Source: Pedobacter soli (GTDB lineage Bacteria; Bacteroidota; Bacteroidia; Sphingobacteriales; Sphingobacteriaceae). From it: a stretch of 64,000 nt of DNA. Positions 17,986 to 32,900 of this stretch are shown here, in pieces. The notes beneath the pieces were generated by a model, which worked only from the letters and a program-made list of their open reading frames with translations, was not told the DNA's origin and ran no database searches. The stretch covers positions 248,001 to 312,000 of the forward strand of contig NZ_FMZH01000003.1 of assembly GCF_900101435.1 (NCBI RefSeq). Direction: 5' to 3'. Every line of letters begins with the position of its first letter. Within the stretch, counting starts at the first letter, position 1. Both the position numbers and the translations under genes were made by a program.

Positions 17986-20900
17986 ATTCTTTAGGAGGCC
18001 CCTTCATCAGTACTTCAATATGTTTGTTAATAAACTGACCTCTATCAAGAACTATTTCAATTTAAATATTAATTTAGTGCAACCATAAAATGAACATGAC
18101 TACAAGAAGATTTTTTTTACAAAAAGGAATATTAGGTATAACTGCAGCAACGCTGGTTAATATTCCCTCAGTTTTCGCTTCGCCTGTTGAGGCCGCTGCC
18201 GCCGGTGAAGACACTTTTAAATTAGCCATTGCAGGCTATAGCTTTCTTAATTTTAACCTTGATGAATCACTTAAAATGATGAAAAAGGTTGATGTACATT
18301 ACCTCTGTATTAAAGATTTTCATCTGCCTTATAAAAGCACAGCAGCAGAAATTGAGGCTTTTCATGCTAAACTTAAAGCCAATAACGTAGTAGGCTATGC
18401 TGTAGGCCCCATATACACCAAAAACAAGGAAGAGATCGACAATGCATTCGATTATGCCAAGCGGGTAGGTGTTGATTTGCTGATCGGAATTCCGGCACAT
18501 GCCGACCTTGAATATGTTGCCCAAAAAACAAAAGAGTATAACATCCGTTATGCCATTCATAACCATGGTCCGCAGGATAAACTATACCCAAATGCAGAAA
18601 GTATCTACAACCTGATTAAAAACCTCGATCCGCGTGTAGGAATCTGCTTTGATATGGGACATAACAAAAGAGATGGACGCGATTCGGTTGCAGACCTACA
18701 GAAATTCTCGAAACGGATTTTTGATATGCACTTAAAGAATGTAACTTCTGCTACAAACGAAGGTACCACTTGCGAACTCGGCCGCGGCGTAATTAATATC
18801 CCTGCCTACGTAAAAATGCTCCGAAAAGTTAACTACAAAGGCTGTTGTAGCTTGGAATACGAAAAAGATATGAAAGACCCCTTGGCAGGAATAGCTGAAT
18901 CTGTAGGCTATTTTAAAGGGGTAAGCGATGCTACCCGCTAGAGCGATTTTAAGTGATGATAATTTCAGGATTGATATGCGCTCTTTTATTCAGAGCGCAT
19001 ATCGATCATCTTTCCTTATTTGTACAATAGGGAGAAAGGCAGCCCTACACTTATTCCAAATGTTTTCTTCGGACTGTGGTCTACCTCATTTTTATAGTTG
19101 TTTACATTATTTAACCTATACTGCAGTTCAATATTGATCGGCGTAGATTTTCCCTGTATGGCTAAGGGCAGACCAAAACGCCAGTTTTGTGGACTATAGT
19201 CTCCCCAGTTTTTTTCATAGCGGATACTGATCCCTGGCTTTATGAGCGTGTTTGTAAACGGGGTGATATAAACCAGTTGAAAATTGAAGTTAGTGGTCAT
19301 AAACTCTGAGTAGATACCTACGAATGCGGGATTAGTTTCGATCAGGGCAAGATTAGTCTGGGCCGTCCCCGGCACCTGGCTATACAGCCCGTAATCTACA
19401 TTTGTCATCAGATCTGCATTGGCCGAGTTGTTCTGGAACCGCTTTATCCATGGCGAGAGATAAAAACTGCCAAGCCTCGAATTCTGAAAGAGGTGGGTAT
19501 ATTGAAGATTGATTTCCCAAAGGCGAAACCTGGTTGCCTCAAAAGCGGTAAGGTAATTGGGTGAGATGTATTTACTCGCTTCTGTAACAGGAGTAAAACC
19601 CCAGGCAGATATCCACCCTGTTTGCATCCAGGTATAGGATTTATTCTTTTCAATGTAATCCGCTTCGGCAATACCTACGGCATCATAAGCATCCCTTTGT
19701 TTTTTTCGGAGTTCCCTTGGGCTGAGGTCCTCTGTTACCGGCAAGGTAACATTGCCCGTTAAAGTTGTCACGGGTTTGTTCTGTTTATCATCTTCTGCTT
19801 TGTAGGCGCTTGCTATTTCTTCATATTTTGTTTTTCTCAGGATATCCAGATTGGTCTTTTTTCCATCCAGAAAGTTCATCGTTCCAAAAGGTAGCAGGTA
19901 GGTCAACTTAAGCCCTGCCCTAATCGTTCCCTGCCACTTGTCGTTTTTATATAGGGTTGAAAAACTGTTCTTAGCATCTGCTTCTACTACAGGGTTAATC
20001 AGGAGCATTAGACTATTATCATCATATTTAACCGGGATGTTAAAACCCAGGTTAAGCTTTTCATTCTCGGTTGATACCGAGGCATAGAACTTGGCAAGAG
20101 AAAGATCAGATACTCCGGTAAGATAACTAAGTGTCTTTCTCTGCAGGAATACATTCAGGCCGGTAGGGGTAATGAGCATGTCGGATTTTTTCTCCGTTGT
20201 GATCAGTTCTTTTTCCAGGCCCGAAAGGATGGATTTGTTGGTGATCTGCCCTGAAGCTGATATGCCACTTGCCAAGAGCAAGATCAATACGTAATGTAAT
20301 TTTCTTTTCATTTGATTTAGATGATGTTGGTTTAAGCGGTGGTTGGTGGGGCTTTAGTACTTATCCCCTTATGTTGTAAAACTACTTAGCCGCCTGTTGG
20401 AGTACAATACCTAATACTGAGTATATCTCTAGTCCTGTTATTTCCGGAAAATATTCTCTTCGTTCAGGCTCCTGAAGTATTTTTCTGCCACTATTTAGCA
20501 CGCGCTCAAATCCAGTCAATACATCCTTGTGGATATTTTCTCGGGTGAGAAATTGCTGGTCAGTACCAAACCGCTATGTATTTATATATCGTCAGGCACT
20601 CTTACTCAACATACTGTCCATCAATATGTTGAACCCTTACTCATGGGTGTCTTTAGGAAGTTTAGGAAACTTCTATTCCCTGTCCGACTAACGTCAGTCA
20701 GGCGGGTATCCGTTGAACTGCGGGGCCAATTATTTCAAATACCAGGCAATAACTACATCCTATAAAAATAAAAAAGCCCACCTTACGATGAGCTTTTCCT
20801 TGGTAGCCCCGAGCAGAATCGAACTGCTATCTAAAGTTTAGGAAACTTCTATTCTATCCGTTGAACTACGGGGCCATTTTATTTTTCAAATATCGCCTCC

Positions 20901-23900
20901 CTGAGGCAGACTTAAAATATTTTTCTCTTTTAATCGCTTCTTCCCTGATAGGAAACGCTTCATAATAAAAAATTACGAAGGGCAGGTAAGCCTTATTTGA
21001 TTTCGTCTTACCAGCGTTATGCTCTTTTAACCGTTTATCTAAATCCTCACAATGACCTTTATAAAAATAATCAAAGTGTTCGCTTTTAATTACATATGCA
21101 AAGTAACTCATAACTCGTGTTTAGGTAACTTCTATTCCCTGCCCGACTAACGTCAGTCAGGCGGGTATCCGTTGAACTACGGGGCCATTTTACTTTACTG
21201 CGGGCAAATATAACAAAAGTTTTGGCTCAAGTAAAGCCATTTTAACAAGCAATATGATAAATTATCAGCCTTCAAACTAACATAGCTATCAGCTTGTATA
21301 ACCAGGCTGAGAAAGATATTATTACCTCACGAAAATACTGTACTACTCACCATAATAAATCTTTTGAATAGCCTCATCTTTGTCTCATCAATTTATAAAC
21401 AACATGAAATTAGCAAATAATAAAATCCTGATTACTGGCGGCGCAACAGGTATTGGTCTGGGGCTAGCCGAAAGGTTTATACAAGAAAACAATACGGTAA
21501 TTATCTGTGGCAGGCGCGAATCGGCTTTACATGAAGCAGCAGCAAAATTACCTTCAGTGATTACCAAAACGTGCGATCTATCGCATGAAGCAGGTAGAAT
21601 TGAGTTGTACAATTGGATTGCAGAAAACCATAGCGATTTAAATGTACTGATAAATAACGCGGGCATCCAGAACTGGATGAACATCGGGGATGATGATTTT
21701 TACGAAAAAGCAAGTGATGAAATTACCACCAACGTTTTGGCGCCCCTTCATTTAACCAAACTATTTACCCAGCTGGATACGTTGGATACCATTATCAATG
21801 TTACCTCCGGCCTGGCATTTGTTCCGCTTTCTGCCGTACCGGTTTATTGTGGAACGAAAGCTTTTATGCGTTCTTTTACCCTTTCATTACGCCACAGTTT
21901 AAAGGACTCGAAAATAGAAGTGATTGAGATGATTCCACCAGCTTTAAACACTGATTTAGGTGGTAAAGGCATTCATGATGCACATCCTGCAGTGAGCGAT
22001 TTTGTGGAGTCGGTATTTGAACAGATGAAAGCAGGAAAAACCGAATTAACTTTTGGTACAAGCGGGGATCGGGCAAAAGCAAATAATGATACCATAAGCG
22101 AATACTTTAACCGCATGAATCCTTAATTCGACTTTGGTATTTAAACAAAAAGCCATTTGATCCGCTTTAGATCAAATGGCTTTTGTATTTTAACAGTAGA
22201 TAGCAGATTATCTGATTACGCTACCTTCCTGAAACTTATCGGCTGGTGCCACAAAGGTGAGTTTACCTTCGGCATTTTCTGCCATTAAGATCATGCCCTG
22301 CGATAAAATCCCTTTAATTTCTCGCGGGGCCAGGTTTACAATCATGCTCACCTGTTTACCCACAATATCTTCGGGTTTATAGTATTCGGCTATGCCCGAA
22401 ACTACCGTACGCTCATCAATTCCGGTATTAACAGTTAGCTTTAAGAGCTTTTTGGTTTTTTCTACCTTTTCAGCAGCTACAATAGTGGCTACACGGATAT
22501 CTATTGCCGAGAAATCATCAAACTGGATATTTTCTTTCGCTGGTGTTGCCACCGCAGCACTTGCGGCATTGCTCACTTTGCTCTGATTTAATTTCTCGAT
22601 CTGGAAATCGATAGCCGCATCTTCTATTTTCTCGAATAAAAGAATGGCTTCGCCAATTTCGTGACCGCGTTTCAACAGGGTAACCGTTCCGGCGTCTTCC
22701 CAGTCATGGCCGCCGTTTTTAAGCATGTTCATGAGCTTCTCAGCAGTGAAAGGCAGGAATGGTTCGATTAAAATCTGGATATTGGCAGCAATCTGCAAAG
22801 CAATATTCAGGATCGTCCTTACCCGGTCTTCGTCGGTTTTAATCAGTTTCCATGGCTCGGTTTCGGCCAGGTATTTATTACCCAAACGGGCTACATTCAT
22901 TACTTCGGCCAGAGCCTCCCTGAAGCGGTAATTTTCGATAGAAGCCGATATTTTAGCCGGATAACCTGCCAGCTCATCAATTACGGCCTGATCTACCGCT
23001 GTAATTTCCATACAGGTAGGTACCGAACCACCAAAATATTTGTGGGTAAGTACAACCACGCGGTTTACAAAGTTGCCCAATATGGCTACCAGCTCGTTAT
23101 TGTTTCTGGCCTGAAAATCTTTCCAGGTAAAGTCGTTATCCTTGGTTTCGGGTGCAGTAGCGGTTAACACATAACGCAACACATCCTGCTGCCCTTCAAA
23201 CTCCCTTAAATATTCGTTTAACCATACTGCCCAGTTTTTAGAAGTCGAGATCTTTTGTCCTTCGAGGTTTAAAAACTCATTTGCTGGCACGTTATCGGCC
23301 AGGGTATATTCGCCATGGGCCATTAACATGGCAGGGAAAATAATACAGTGGAAAACAATATTGTCTTTACCGATAAAGTGTACCAGTTTGGTTTCATCAC
23401 TTTTCCAGTACTCTTCCCAGCCGCATTTATCGGCTTCGTAACTGCTGATGTAATATTCTTCTGCTTTAGGGTTCCAAACATCAAGTTTGGCATAGTTACA
23501 CAGCTCTTTAGTGGCCGAAATATAACCAATAGGTGCATCGAACCATACGTACAGCACTTTACCTTCGGCATCGCGCAAAGGTACGCGTACGCCCCATTCT
23601 AAATCGCGGGTCATGGCGCGCGGCTGTAAACCTGCATTTAGCCAGCTCTGGCATTGCCCGTAAACATTAGGACGCCATTCTTTATGGCTTTCGATATAAG
23701 CCCTTAAACGTTCTTCGTATTGATCTAAAGGTAAAAACCAGTTTTTGGTTTCCTTTAAAATGGGTTTATCGCCCGAAAGGGTAGATTTAGGATTAATTAA
23801 ATCGGTGGCATTAAGTGTAGAACCGCAATTTTCGCACTGATCGCCGTAAGCATTTTCGTTACCACACTTAGGGCAGGTACCGGTAATGTAGCGGTCGGCC

Positions 23901-26900
23901 AGAAATTGCTTAGCCGTAGCATCATAATATTGCTCGGTAATTTCTTCGGTAAACACACCTTTTTTGTACAGGGTTTCGAAGAAATCGGCCGCTGTTTGGT
24001 GGTGCGTAAGTGATGAGGTACGGTGATAAATATCGAACGACACGCCAAATTCTTTAAACGAATCGCCAATAATTTTATGATACTTATCTACCACTTCCTG
24101 AGGGGTAATACCTTCTCTTTTGGCTTTTAAAGTAATGGGTACGCCGTTTTCGTCAGATCCACAAATGAACTTTACATCGCGTTTATTCGACCGCAGGTAA
24201 CGGGCATAAATATCGGCAGGAATGTAAACACCGGCAAGGTGCCCAATATGAACCGGTCCATTGGTGTATGGAAGCGCTGCGGTTACGGTATATCTTTTTA
24301 TTTTACTATTATCCAAAACAATTTTTATTAATTTGGCAAAGATAAGTGTTTTGAAGATGATTAAGCAGCCCCCGTATTTAAAAAAAGGAGATAAGATTGC
24401 GCTGGTTTGTCCGGCAAAGAAATTACCCAAACCGATTGACCACGCCATAGCGCTTTTAGAAAGCTGGGGACTGGAAGTTATTTTGGGCGATAGCGTATAT
24501 GCCAGTCACCACCAGTTTGCCGGAACCGACAAGCTAAGGACAAAAGATATTCAGCGTTTTTTAGATGATCCATCCATCAAAGCCATTATTGCCGGCCGCG
24601 GAGGTTATGGTACCATCCGGATTATTGATGAGCTTGATTTCAGCACTTTTGAGCAGCATCCGAAATGGATAGTTGGTTTCAGCGATATTACGGTACTGCT
24701 TTCGCACCTGATTGCACAAAACAACACCCAGTGTATTCATGCGCAAATGCCTTACACTTTCGTCGAATCGACCGAAGCGGCACTGATATCTTTACAAAAG
24801 TCGTTATTTGGCGAAAAACAGCAGTACGATTACCAGAGCACTTTTAAAACCCGGTCGGGAGTAGCTACCGGCACTTTAATTGGTGGCAATTTAACTTTGC
24901 TGGCCATGATGCAGGGCTCGGTTTCGGAAATGGATTACAATGGTAGAATTCTTTTTCTGGAAGATGTAGGCGAACACGAATACAGCATTGACCGGATGCT
25001 GCGCATGTTAAAAAGGGCAGGGAAGCTGAAACACCTGAAAGGCCTGATTGTAGGTGCCTTTAACGAAATTTCGGAAGAAAAAATTTCATTCGGTCAAACT
25101 GCCGATGAAGTGATCTGGGATATTGTAAAGGAATACGATTACCCCGTTTGCTTTAATTTCCCTACAGGACATATTGAAAATAACCTCAGCATGGTTTTAG
25201 GGGCCGAGGTAACCTTAAAAGTAGAAACAAACAACGTTCAATTTACATATTTATAAGATGGCTATTTTAGATAATTTAGGGAAGTACAGAAACACAGGAA
25301 TTTTACTTTTGCGCCTCGGTATTGGGGTGATGTTTATTATACACGGTTTTCCGAAACTGGCGGGTGGCCCTGATGGCTGGACGGGCTTAGGCGGCAGCAT
25401 GAAGGTAATCGGCATTAATTTCTTACCTATTTTCTGGGGCTTCATGGCCGCAGCTACCGAAACCTTCGGCGGATTCTTATTAATTGTAGGCCTGTTTTAT
25501 CGCCCGGCATGTATTTTACTGGTATTTACCATGATTATAGCCGCTTTGGTTCATTTTGGCAAAGGCGATGGTTTAGCAGGCGCCAGTCATGCCATCGAAA
25601 TGGGCATTGTATTTTTCAGCTTGATTTTTATCGGCCCGGGAAAATACAGCGTGGATAAGAAGTAGAAATTTTTAATCGAGTACAATATAAAAAGGGCTGA
25701 CAGTTAAGAAACTGCCAGCCCTTATATTTTCGAACAGGTTGGAATTAGTTCTGTACGATAAGTTTATTATTTTGAACTTCTGTTGAAGAAATTGGCCAGA
25801 TATAGCCTGCAGTATTGAACGGGATTGCTGGTGCACTACCCTGAGTACCACTCTTCGCGGTAAAGCCTAAACCCAGTCTCATTACATCCGGCGATCTGAA
25901 GCCTTCTCCCAATAGTTCAATCCTTCTTTCAGTAAGGATGGTATTTTTGAGATTAGCAGGCAATAAATCGGTAGCCGGAAACACATAACCCGGGTTAGAT
26001 CTTTGTCTTACTGCTGTAAGTAAGGCAATAGAGCGAACAGGATCTGATGTTACTGTAGCTTCGGCCAGGTTTAAAAGTACCTCGGCATACCTGATTACAG
26101 GGATATAATCGGTATATGGCGATGGTTTTTTAAATTTTGTAAGCCAGGTATTTGTGCCCACCACAGCGGTAAGCCCTTTTCTGGCATCAGTAGAGGCCGA
26201 AGCAAATGCCGCATTAGCCAAAATTCCTGTTGGGTTAAGGAAGAATTCCTGGTTACCACCTGCCGATTCTACATTATAGTAATAGGCCAGCTGGTTTTGC
26301 GTACCAGGTGCATCTAAATCAGCCATTGGCAGTGATAGCATGGCCTCATTTCCAACGTAACTTCCCGCAAATACAGTAGCAATATTGGTTTCGAGTTTAT
26401 TTGCAACACCCGATGTAGCAGTAAAGGGAGCGGTTGGGCTTACAATTTTATTAGCCTCAGTAACTACCGAAGCAAGATTACCCATAGAAAGATACACCCT
26501 TGTTTTAAGCCCTATAGCTGTATTGCGTGATGCACGGGTAGCAGCAAGCGTTAATGCCAGGTCTGGCTCAGCCTCGTTAAGATCTTTTAGAATCTGTGTA
26601 TACACTTCAGCAACCGTACTTCTTTTTAAATCGTTCCCAGTCAGATCTTTCTCGCCTTTTAATCTGAGTGGCACACCTAAACTTGCACCATTATCGGTAA
26701 CGTAAGGTTTGGCATAGAGCTGAAGCAAACTATAATAACACAATGCCCGGGAGAATTTAGCCTCAGCAACATATTGTTTTGCAACTGCTGGTGTCAATAT
26801 GGAGGCATTGGCTGCTACCCCTTCAATTACCAGGTTGGCCCTGTTAACAGCCGCATAAATTGCCCCCCATAAGTTCACTACCTCATTGGTACCAGAAGTT

Positions 26901-29900
26901 ACGTTAAATCTCCAGGTATCAAGTCCTGTAACGCCGTTAGGCTTATTTACAATAAAATCCTCTCCACGAATATCATTATAGATTAAATAGCGTCCACCAT
27001 AAAACTGGCCACTTTTTACGCCTGCATATATCCCGTTTACCTGAGATAAAATCCGTGCAGGTGTAGAAAAAGCGTCTTCTATTGGTAATGCAGTATCTGG
27101 AGAAGTATTTAAGAAATCCTTTTTGCACGATGTTGCAAATACAATTGGTGCTGCAATAAAAAGGTATTTTAACTTATTATTTAATTTGATTTTCATGATC
27201 AATAGTTTTAAAATCCAACATTAATACCGAAAGTAAATGTTCTGCCTGAAGGAACTGAATTTCTGTCAACTCCTGGAGCAAGGTTTCCACTGTTTCCTGT
27301 TGCAGTAGAGTTACCGTTTACAGAAACCTCAGGATCAGGACCAGGATAATTGGATATAATCCACAGGTTACTCGATTGTGCATATACCCTGATATTAGAA
27401 ACGCCATATTTGCTCAACAGGCCTTTCGGAAGGGTATAGCCTAAGGCAAGATTTCGAACCTTTAAGAAATTTCCGGAGAAAACATTTTGCGATTGTGCAA
27501 ATGCCGATCCATTTGAAGTATTATCGCCATAAACCAGTCTTGGAATATCGGTTACCTGACCAGGGGTTGTCCATCTGTTCAGTACATCTTTTTCGTTATT
27601 CCAAAAGCGTTGGTCGCGCAATCCCGCTAATGAGCCATAATACAACTTATTACCTCCTGAGAATGTAAGCCCGATGGTTAAGTCAAAGTCCTTGTAACGG
27701 AAATTGTTATCTAAACCACCAAACCATTTCGGAATAGACGGACCATCTATCACCGCATCTAAAGAAGCATCAATTGCAGGAGCATTGGTTCCGGCGTTTG
27801 GACCTTCGAGATACTGATAACGGGCAGCGGTAGCACGTTGAAAGCTAAATCTTAATTTTTCACCAAAGCGGTTAATAAAGATTCTTTCGCCGGTTGCCGG
27901 ATCAACCCCTGCAGTTTGAACGGTATAAATTGACCCAATCGGATAACCTACCCGGGTAATATTGGCTGTTTCTAAAGAAGTGGCACCAAAAACATCGGCG
28001 TTGTTGTTACCTAGGGCAGTTACTTCATTTTTGAGCGTACTGAAAGTGAATATTGTTGACCATGAGAAGTTTTCCCGATCAATATTTTTCGAATTTAGCG
28101 TAAACTCAAAACCTTTATTATACATTTTACCAATATTGGTTGTTATGGCATTTCCGGGAACACCTTTAGATGGTGCCTGAGGCGCATTTTGAACCAGGTT
28201 ATCGATGTTATTGTGATAATAATCCACATCAAGAGAGAAACGTCCTCCCAGAAACTCTAAATTAATACCCACATCGGCCTTTTTACTGGTTTCCCATTGC
28301 AGATCAGGATTACCCGCTTGTGAAAAGGTCAAAGCCGGATCGGCTCCATACAAGCCTGGGCTATACAGGAATAAAGATGGATAATTACCAATGTTGATAT
28401 TTCCTACCTCACCATAGCTTCCGCGAATTTTAACCCTTGTTAACACCTTGCTAATTCCAGAGTTTTTGTAAAAATTCTCTTCAGATATTGCCCAACCTGC
28501 TGATGCTCCTCCAAAATTACCATACTTATTTCCCGAAGATAAACCTGAATAACCATCACGACGGAATGAACCGCTTAAGTAGTACCGTTTTTTATAATCG
28601 TAGTTTAAGCTTCCAAAGTACGAACGGAAAGCATTATTACCCTGAACCAAACCTGCCGGCGTGATAATACCGAAAGCTCCCTGATATACTTTGATAAAAG
28701 GATCGATTACATTTTGGCGGGTAGCACCGTATCCATCAGATTTGGTATACTGATCTTCAGCACCGATTAATGCACCCAAAGAATGATCGCCAAAAGTGTT
28801 CGAATAATTTAAGGTATTAGACCAGTTCCACCTGCTGTTTTTAACATAGTTACTGGTTGCACCTCCATTGTAAGATACTCCATCACCCTGAATCCGGTTT
28901 ACGAAAGAATTATTATCAATCTTCAGGTTATCGATGCCATAAGTGGTTTTAAACGTTAATCCTTTAACAATTTGTATAGAAGCATAGGCGTTGGCAATTA
29001 AACGGTCACTTTCTGAAGTATTGCGGTCTTCATTAACCAACACTGCTGCATTCGGGAAGTTAGAGGCAATGGTATTGGCACCTAAGCCTACAGCAGAGCC
29101 ATTAATATTGTACGATCCATCTTCATTATAGGCCGCTACGTTTGGTGGCAGTACAATGGCTAAACGGCCTAAACCAACGGTAGAGAAAGTTTGCCCCGGT
29201 AATGACCCTGTATTAGGTGCGCGGTTTAAGGTATTACTGTAAGAAAAATTAGTTCCGATGGTTACGTTTTTAAATAATTTGTGATCGAGGTTTACCCGGC
29301 CGTTTTTCCTTTCAAAAGAGTTGCCCAGGATAAAACCATCCTGATTGGAATACCCGATCGAAACATAGTAAGAAGTTTTCTCGTTTGCCCCTGAAAAATT
29401 GAGGGCATGGTTTTGAGCAGTTGCCGTGCGGTAAGCGTAATCATACCAGTTGGTTTCAACTTGCGAACCATCTGATCTGTTTTGCAGAAAAAATGCCGGT
29501 GCTAATCCGATATTCGTTCTTGCTTCATTTTTGATTTGTACATATTCTGCCGCATTCAGTAAAGGTGTAAGATTTTGTGCCTTTGTAGAACCCACCCAAC
29601 CTTCATAATTGATTTTGGTAACCCCTTGTTTTCCTTTTTTAGTTGTGATTACAACTACGCCGTTGGCTGCCCTCGATCCATAAATGGCTGATGATGCTGC
29701 ATCTTTAAGGATATCAATCGATTCGATATCTGAAGGATTAATATCACCCAGTGCATTACCCGCTGCACTATTTGCAGACTGATCGCCGGTGAATACCGGA
29801 ATACCATCAACAATAATAAGCGGATAGGAACTCAGCGAGATAGAGTTAAAACCCCGAACCCTAAACACAGGTGGATTATTTAATACCCCGTTAGGCTGGA

Positions 29901-32900
29901 TAATGTTAACACCCGCAGCTTTTCCTGCCAATGCCTGTTCGAAACTTTGTACAGGCAGGTTTTTTAATTTCTCGCCACTTACACTCGCAATAGAGCCGGT
30001 TACATCTCTTTTAGACTGCGTGGTGTAACCCGTAACTACCACATCTGACAATGTTTTGGAATCGCTGATTAAATTCACGTTAATTGTTGTTGCGCCGCCA
30101 ACAGCTTTGGTTTGACTGATGTAGCCGATAAACGAGAACTCTAGCGCTGTAGCCCGGCCCGAAACCCGAATGGTATACTTACCATCGGCTCCGGTTGTGG
30201 TTCCTCCGGTTGCACCTTTAATTTTAACACTTACGCCTGGGAGTGGTAAGCCATCCTCCTGGGCCATAACGGTCCCTGTGATTGTTCGGTCTTGCGCCAT
30301 TGCAGAACCTGCAATAAACAGCAAGAGGAACAAACTTTGTAGAAGTTTTTTCATAAAAATTTAGTTTAATTAATGATAGTTGATTAAAGCTTTTGGTATG
30401 TAGTTATCTGTTTTATTAAAATGAAACAACATTGTTTTATAACAACTAGCCGGAAAGTACATTAGGCGCAAATTATTAGCTAATCAGCAAATGTCATTCA
30501 CGTTCAGGGTAGCCCTGTAGCAGTCAGTTATAAGATTAATCTGAGTAGGTTGGAGGGAATGGTTACGGCACTTCATTGGCCGCAATTTGGCCTTCAGTTG
30601 CTCTGTATTGGGCAATTGCACAGGTTGCAATATACCCCAACACGAACAACTCTTGCAGGAGTTTTTTCATGAATTAGTTTTAGTTTAGGTTAATAATACC
30701 TCAATATAAAACTTAGTATCATGTAATGCAAATTTTACACAAAGAAATTTTTTGATTAAATTTTCCTTTGTAAATCAGTGCCGGAACTAAAAATTGAAAA
30801 ATATGCGCCGATATGCATCAAACACATAAACAAGGAGTTAAGATACTATACAGGCAAATTATAATTAAACAAATAAGATACAATTAGATTAAAACAGGAT
30901 TAGAAAAACTAATGGTGTAATTGATTATAAACTGCAGTTAATTATAAAAAATAAGGCAAAAAAAAACAGGCCTCAATTGAGGCCTGTTTTTTTTAAGAAG
31001 TTGGCGATTAATTATAGCCAGGGTTATTTGGTAATAATAAATCATTTGTTGTTATCGCATCTTGTGGGATCGGATAAAGTTCGTCATTTGCCGTTCTTCC
31101 CTTAGCCTCTAAAAATACGGTAGCCATTGATTTAGCTGAATTTGTAGGAGAAGCTGTTCTTCTCATATCGGTCCATCTTGTACCTTCGAAAGCAAGCTCA
31201 ACTCTTCTTTCCTGCGTAAACGACTGCTGGGTAACAGTTGTTAAAGCAGCTAAACCTCTTTTCGTTCTAACGTCGTTGATTCTGGATAAAGCCACTGCAT
31301 CAGTTCCATTATTAGAACTCATAAACTGTGCTTCGCCAGAAATTAAATACATTTCAGAAATCCTAAGGATAGAGAATGGCAACGCACCATTACCAGAAGG
31401 ATCTTGATATTTTTTACAATACCAGCCTGGGTTTGCAGTAGGAGCCACAATCTGCTGAATAGACGCAGCTTTTCTTGTATCGCCTGCCTCATAAGCATTT
31501 ACCAGACTTTGGTCTACAGGAAGTTCTGCACGGCCACCACCTGGCATAGTTGGGTGCTGTAAGAAATAATCTAAAGATTGTTGCGCTTCTGTAGCAGTAA
31601 AATTCAGTTTAAAAATATGCTCTGTAGAAACATATGGTGTTGTGAATATAGAAGCATAATCAGAAGTGATCTGGAATTTTCCAGAATTAATTACCTCATC
31701 TGCATATTGTTTTGCCAACGCATAGTTTTTACGGATTAGGTAAACGCGAGCCAATAATGCTTTCGAAGCCTGCATTGAGGCAAATTTAGCATCACTAAAA
31801 TCAGTTCCTGCATCAATACTAGCTTTTAAATCGGCAATGATCTGATTGTAAACTTCATCAACACTATTTCTTTTAACCTTTACCACATCTCTGTTAAATA
31901 CAATTGGCACCGGACCAAAAAGTGTAACGAGTCTATAGTAGGCATAAGCCCTTAAAAAATAGGTTTGGGTTAAAAGAGGTTTCTTGGTTGCATCAGGAAT
32001 TGATCCACTATTTAAAATTTCAAGCAAATCATTAGCTCTTTGGATAATAGCAAAAGGACCAATAAAGTACCTTGCCACCAAAACATTATTTGTTAAAATA
32101 GCATTGTTATCAACCTCACCATGCTGGAAGAAAGTTGCCCTGTAAACAAGGTTATCTGCCGATAAATCTTCTGTAGCATAACTTAAGTAATAGTAACTTG
32201 TGTTTCCGGATTGCAGCGCATCATAAATGCCATTCAGCAATTTTGGTGCTTCAGCCGGGCCAACCACTTCTGGAGATAAAGAAGCGATGGGATTAACATC
32301 TAGCTGTTTTTCACATGATGTGAAAACAGTTAGTCCGATAGCCATTAAGGCAAAAATTATTTTATTTCTCATCTTGTTTTTTTCTATAAACCAATATTAA
32401 TCCCGAAAGTGTATGATTTAAACTGAGGAATACTTCCTTGATCCACACCAGTATTACCAACAGTAAAATCTGAAGAAACCTCCGGATCAAACCCTGTGTA
32501 TTTCGTAAAAGTCAATACATTGTATCCTGTTGCATATACGCGAACATTTGATAAATGCAACTTGGTTGTAATAGATTTTGGAAGGTTGTAACCCAGAGTA
32601 ATATTCTTTAACCTTAGGTAACTTCCATCTTCTAAGAACCTCGACGAGCGCTGAGTGTTATAAGTTCCTCTTGTACCGCCAACTGCTCTCGGATATTTAG
32701 AATCAGTATTTGTTGGTGTCCATCTGTTCTCATAAACATCGCGCAAAATGTTGGTAGCTGGAGCTGAAGCTGATACAACACCTCCTAAACTTGCCCAACC
32801 ACCAGTTCCTTCTGCACCTAAGTTATAGATATCGTTGCCATAAGAATATTGGAAGAATACATTCAGGTCAAATCCTTTATATGAGAAATTGTTGGTGATA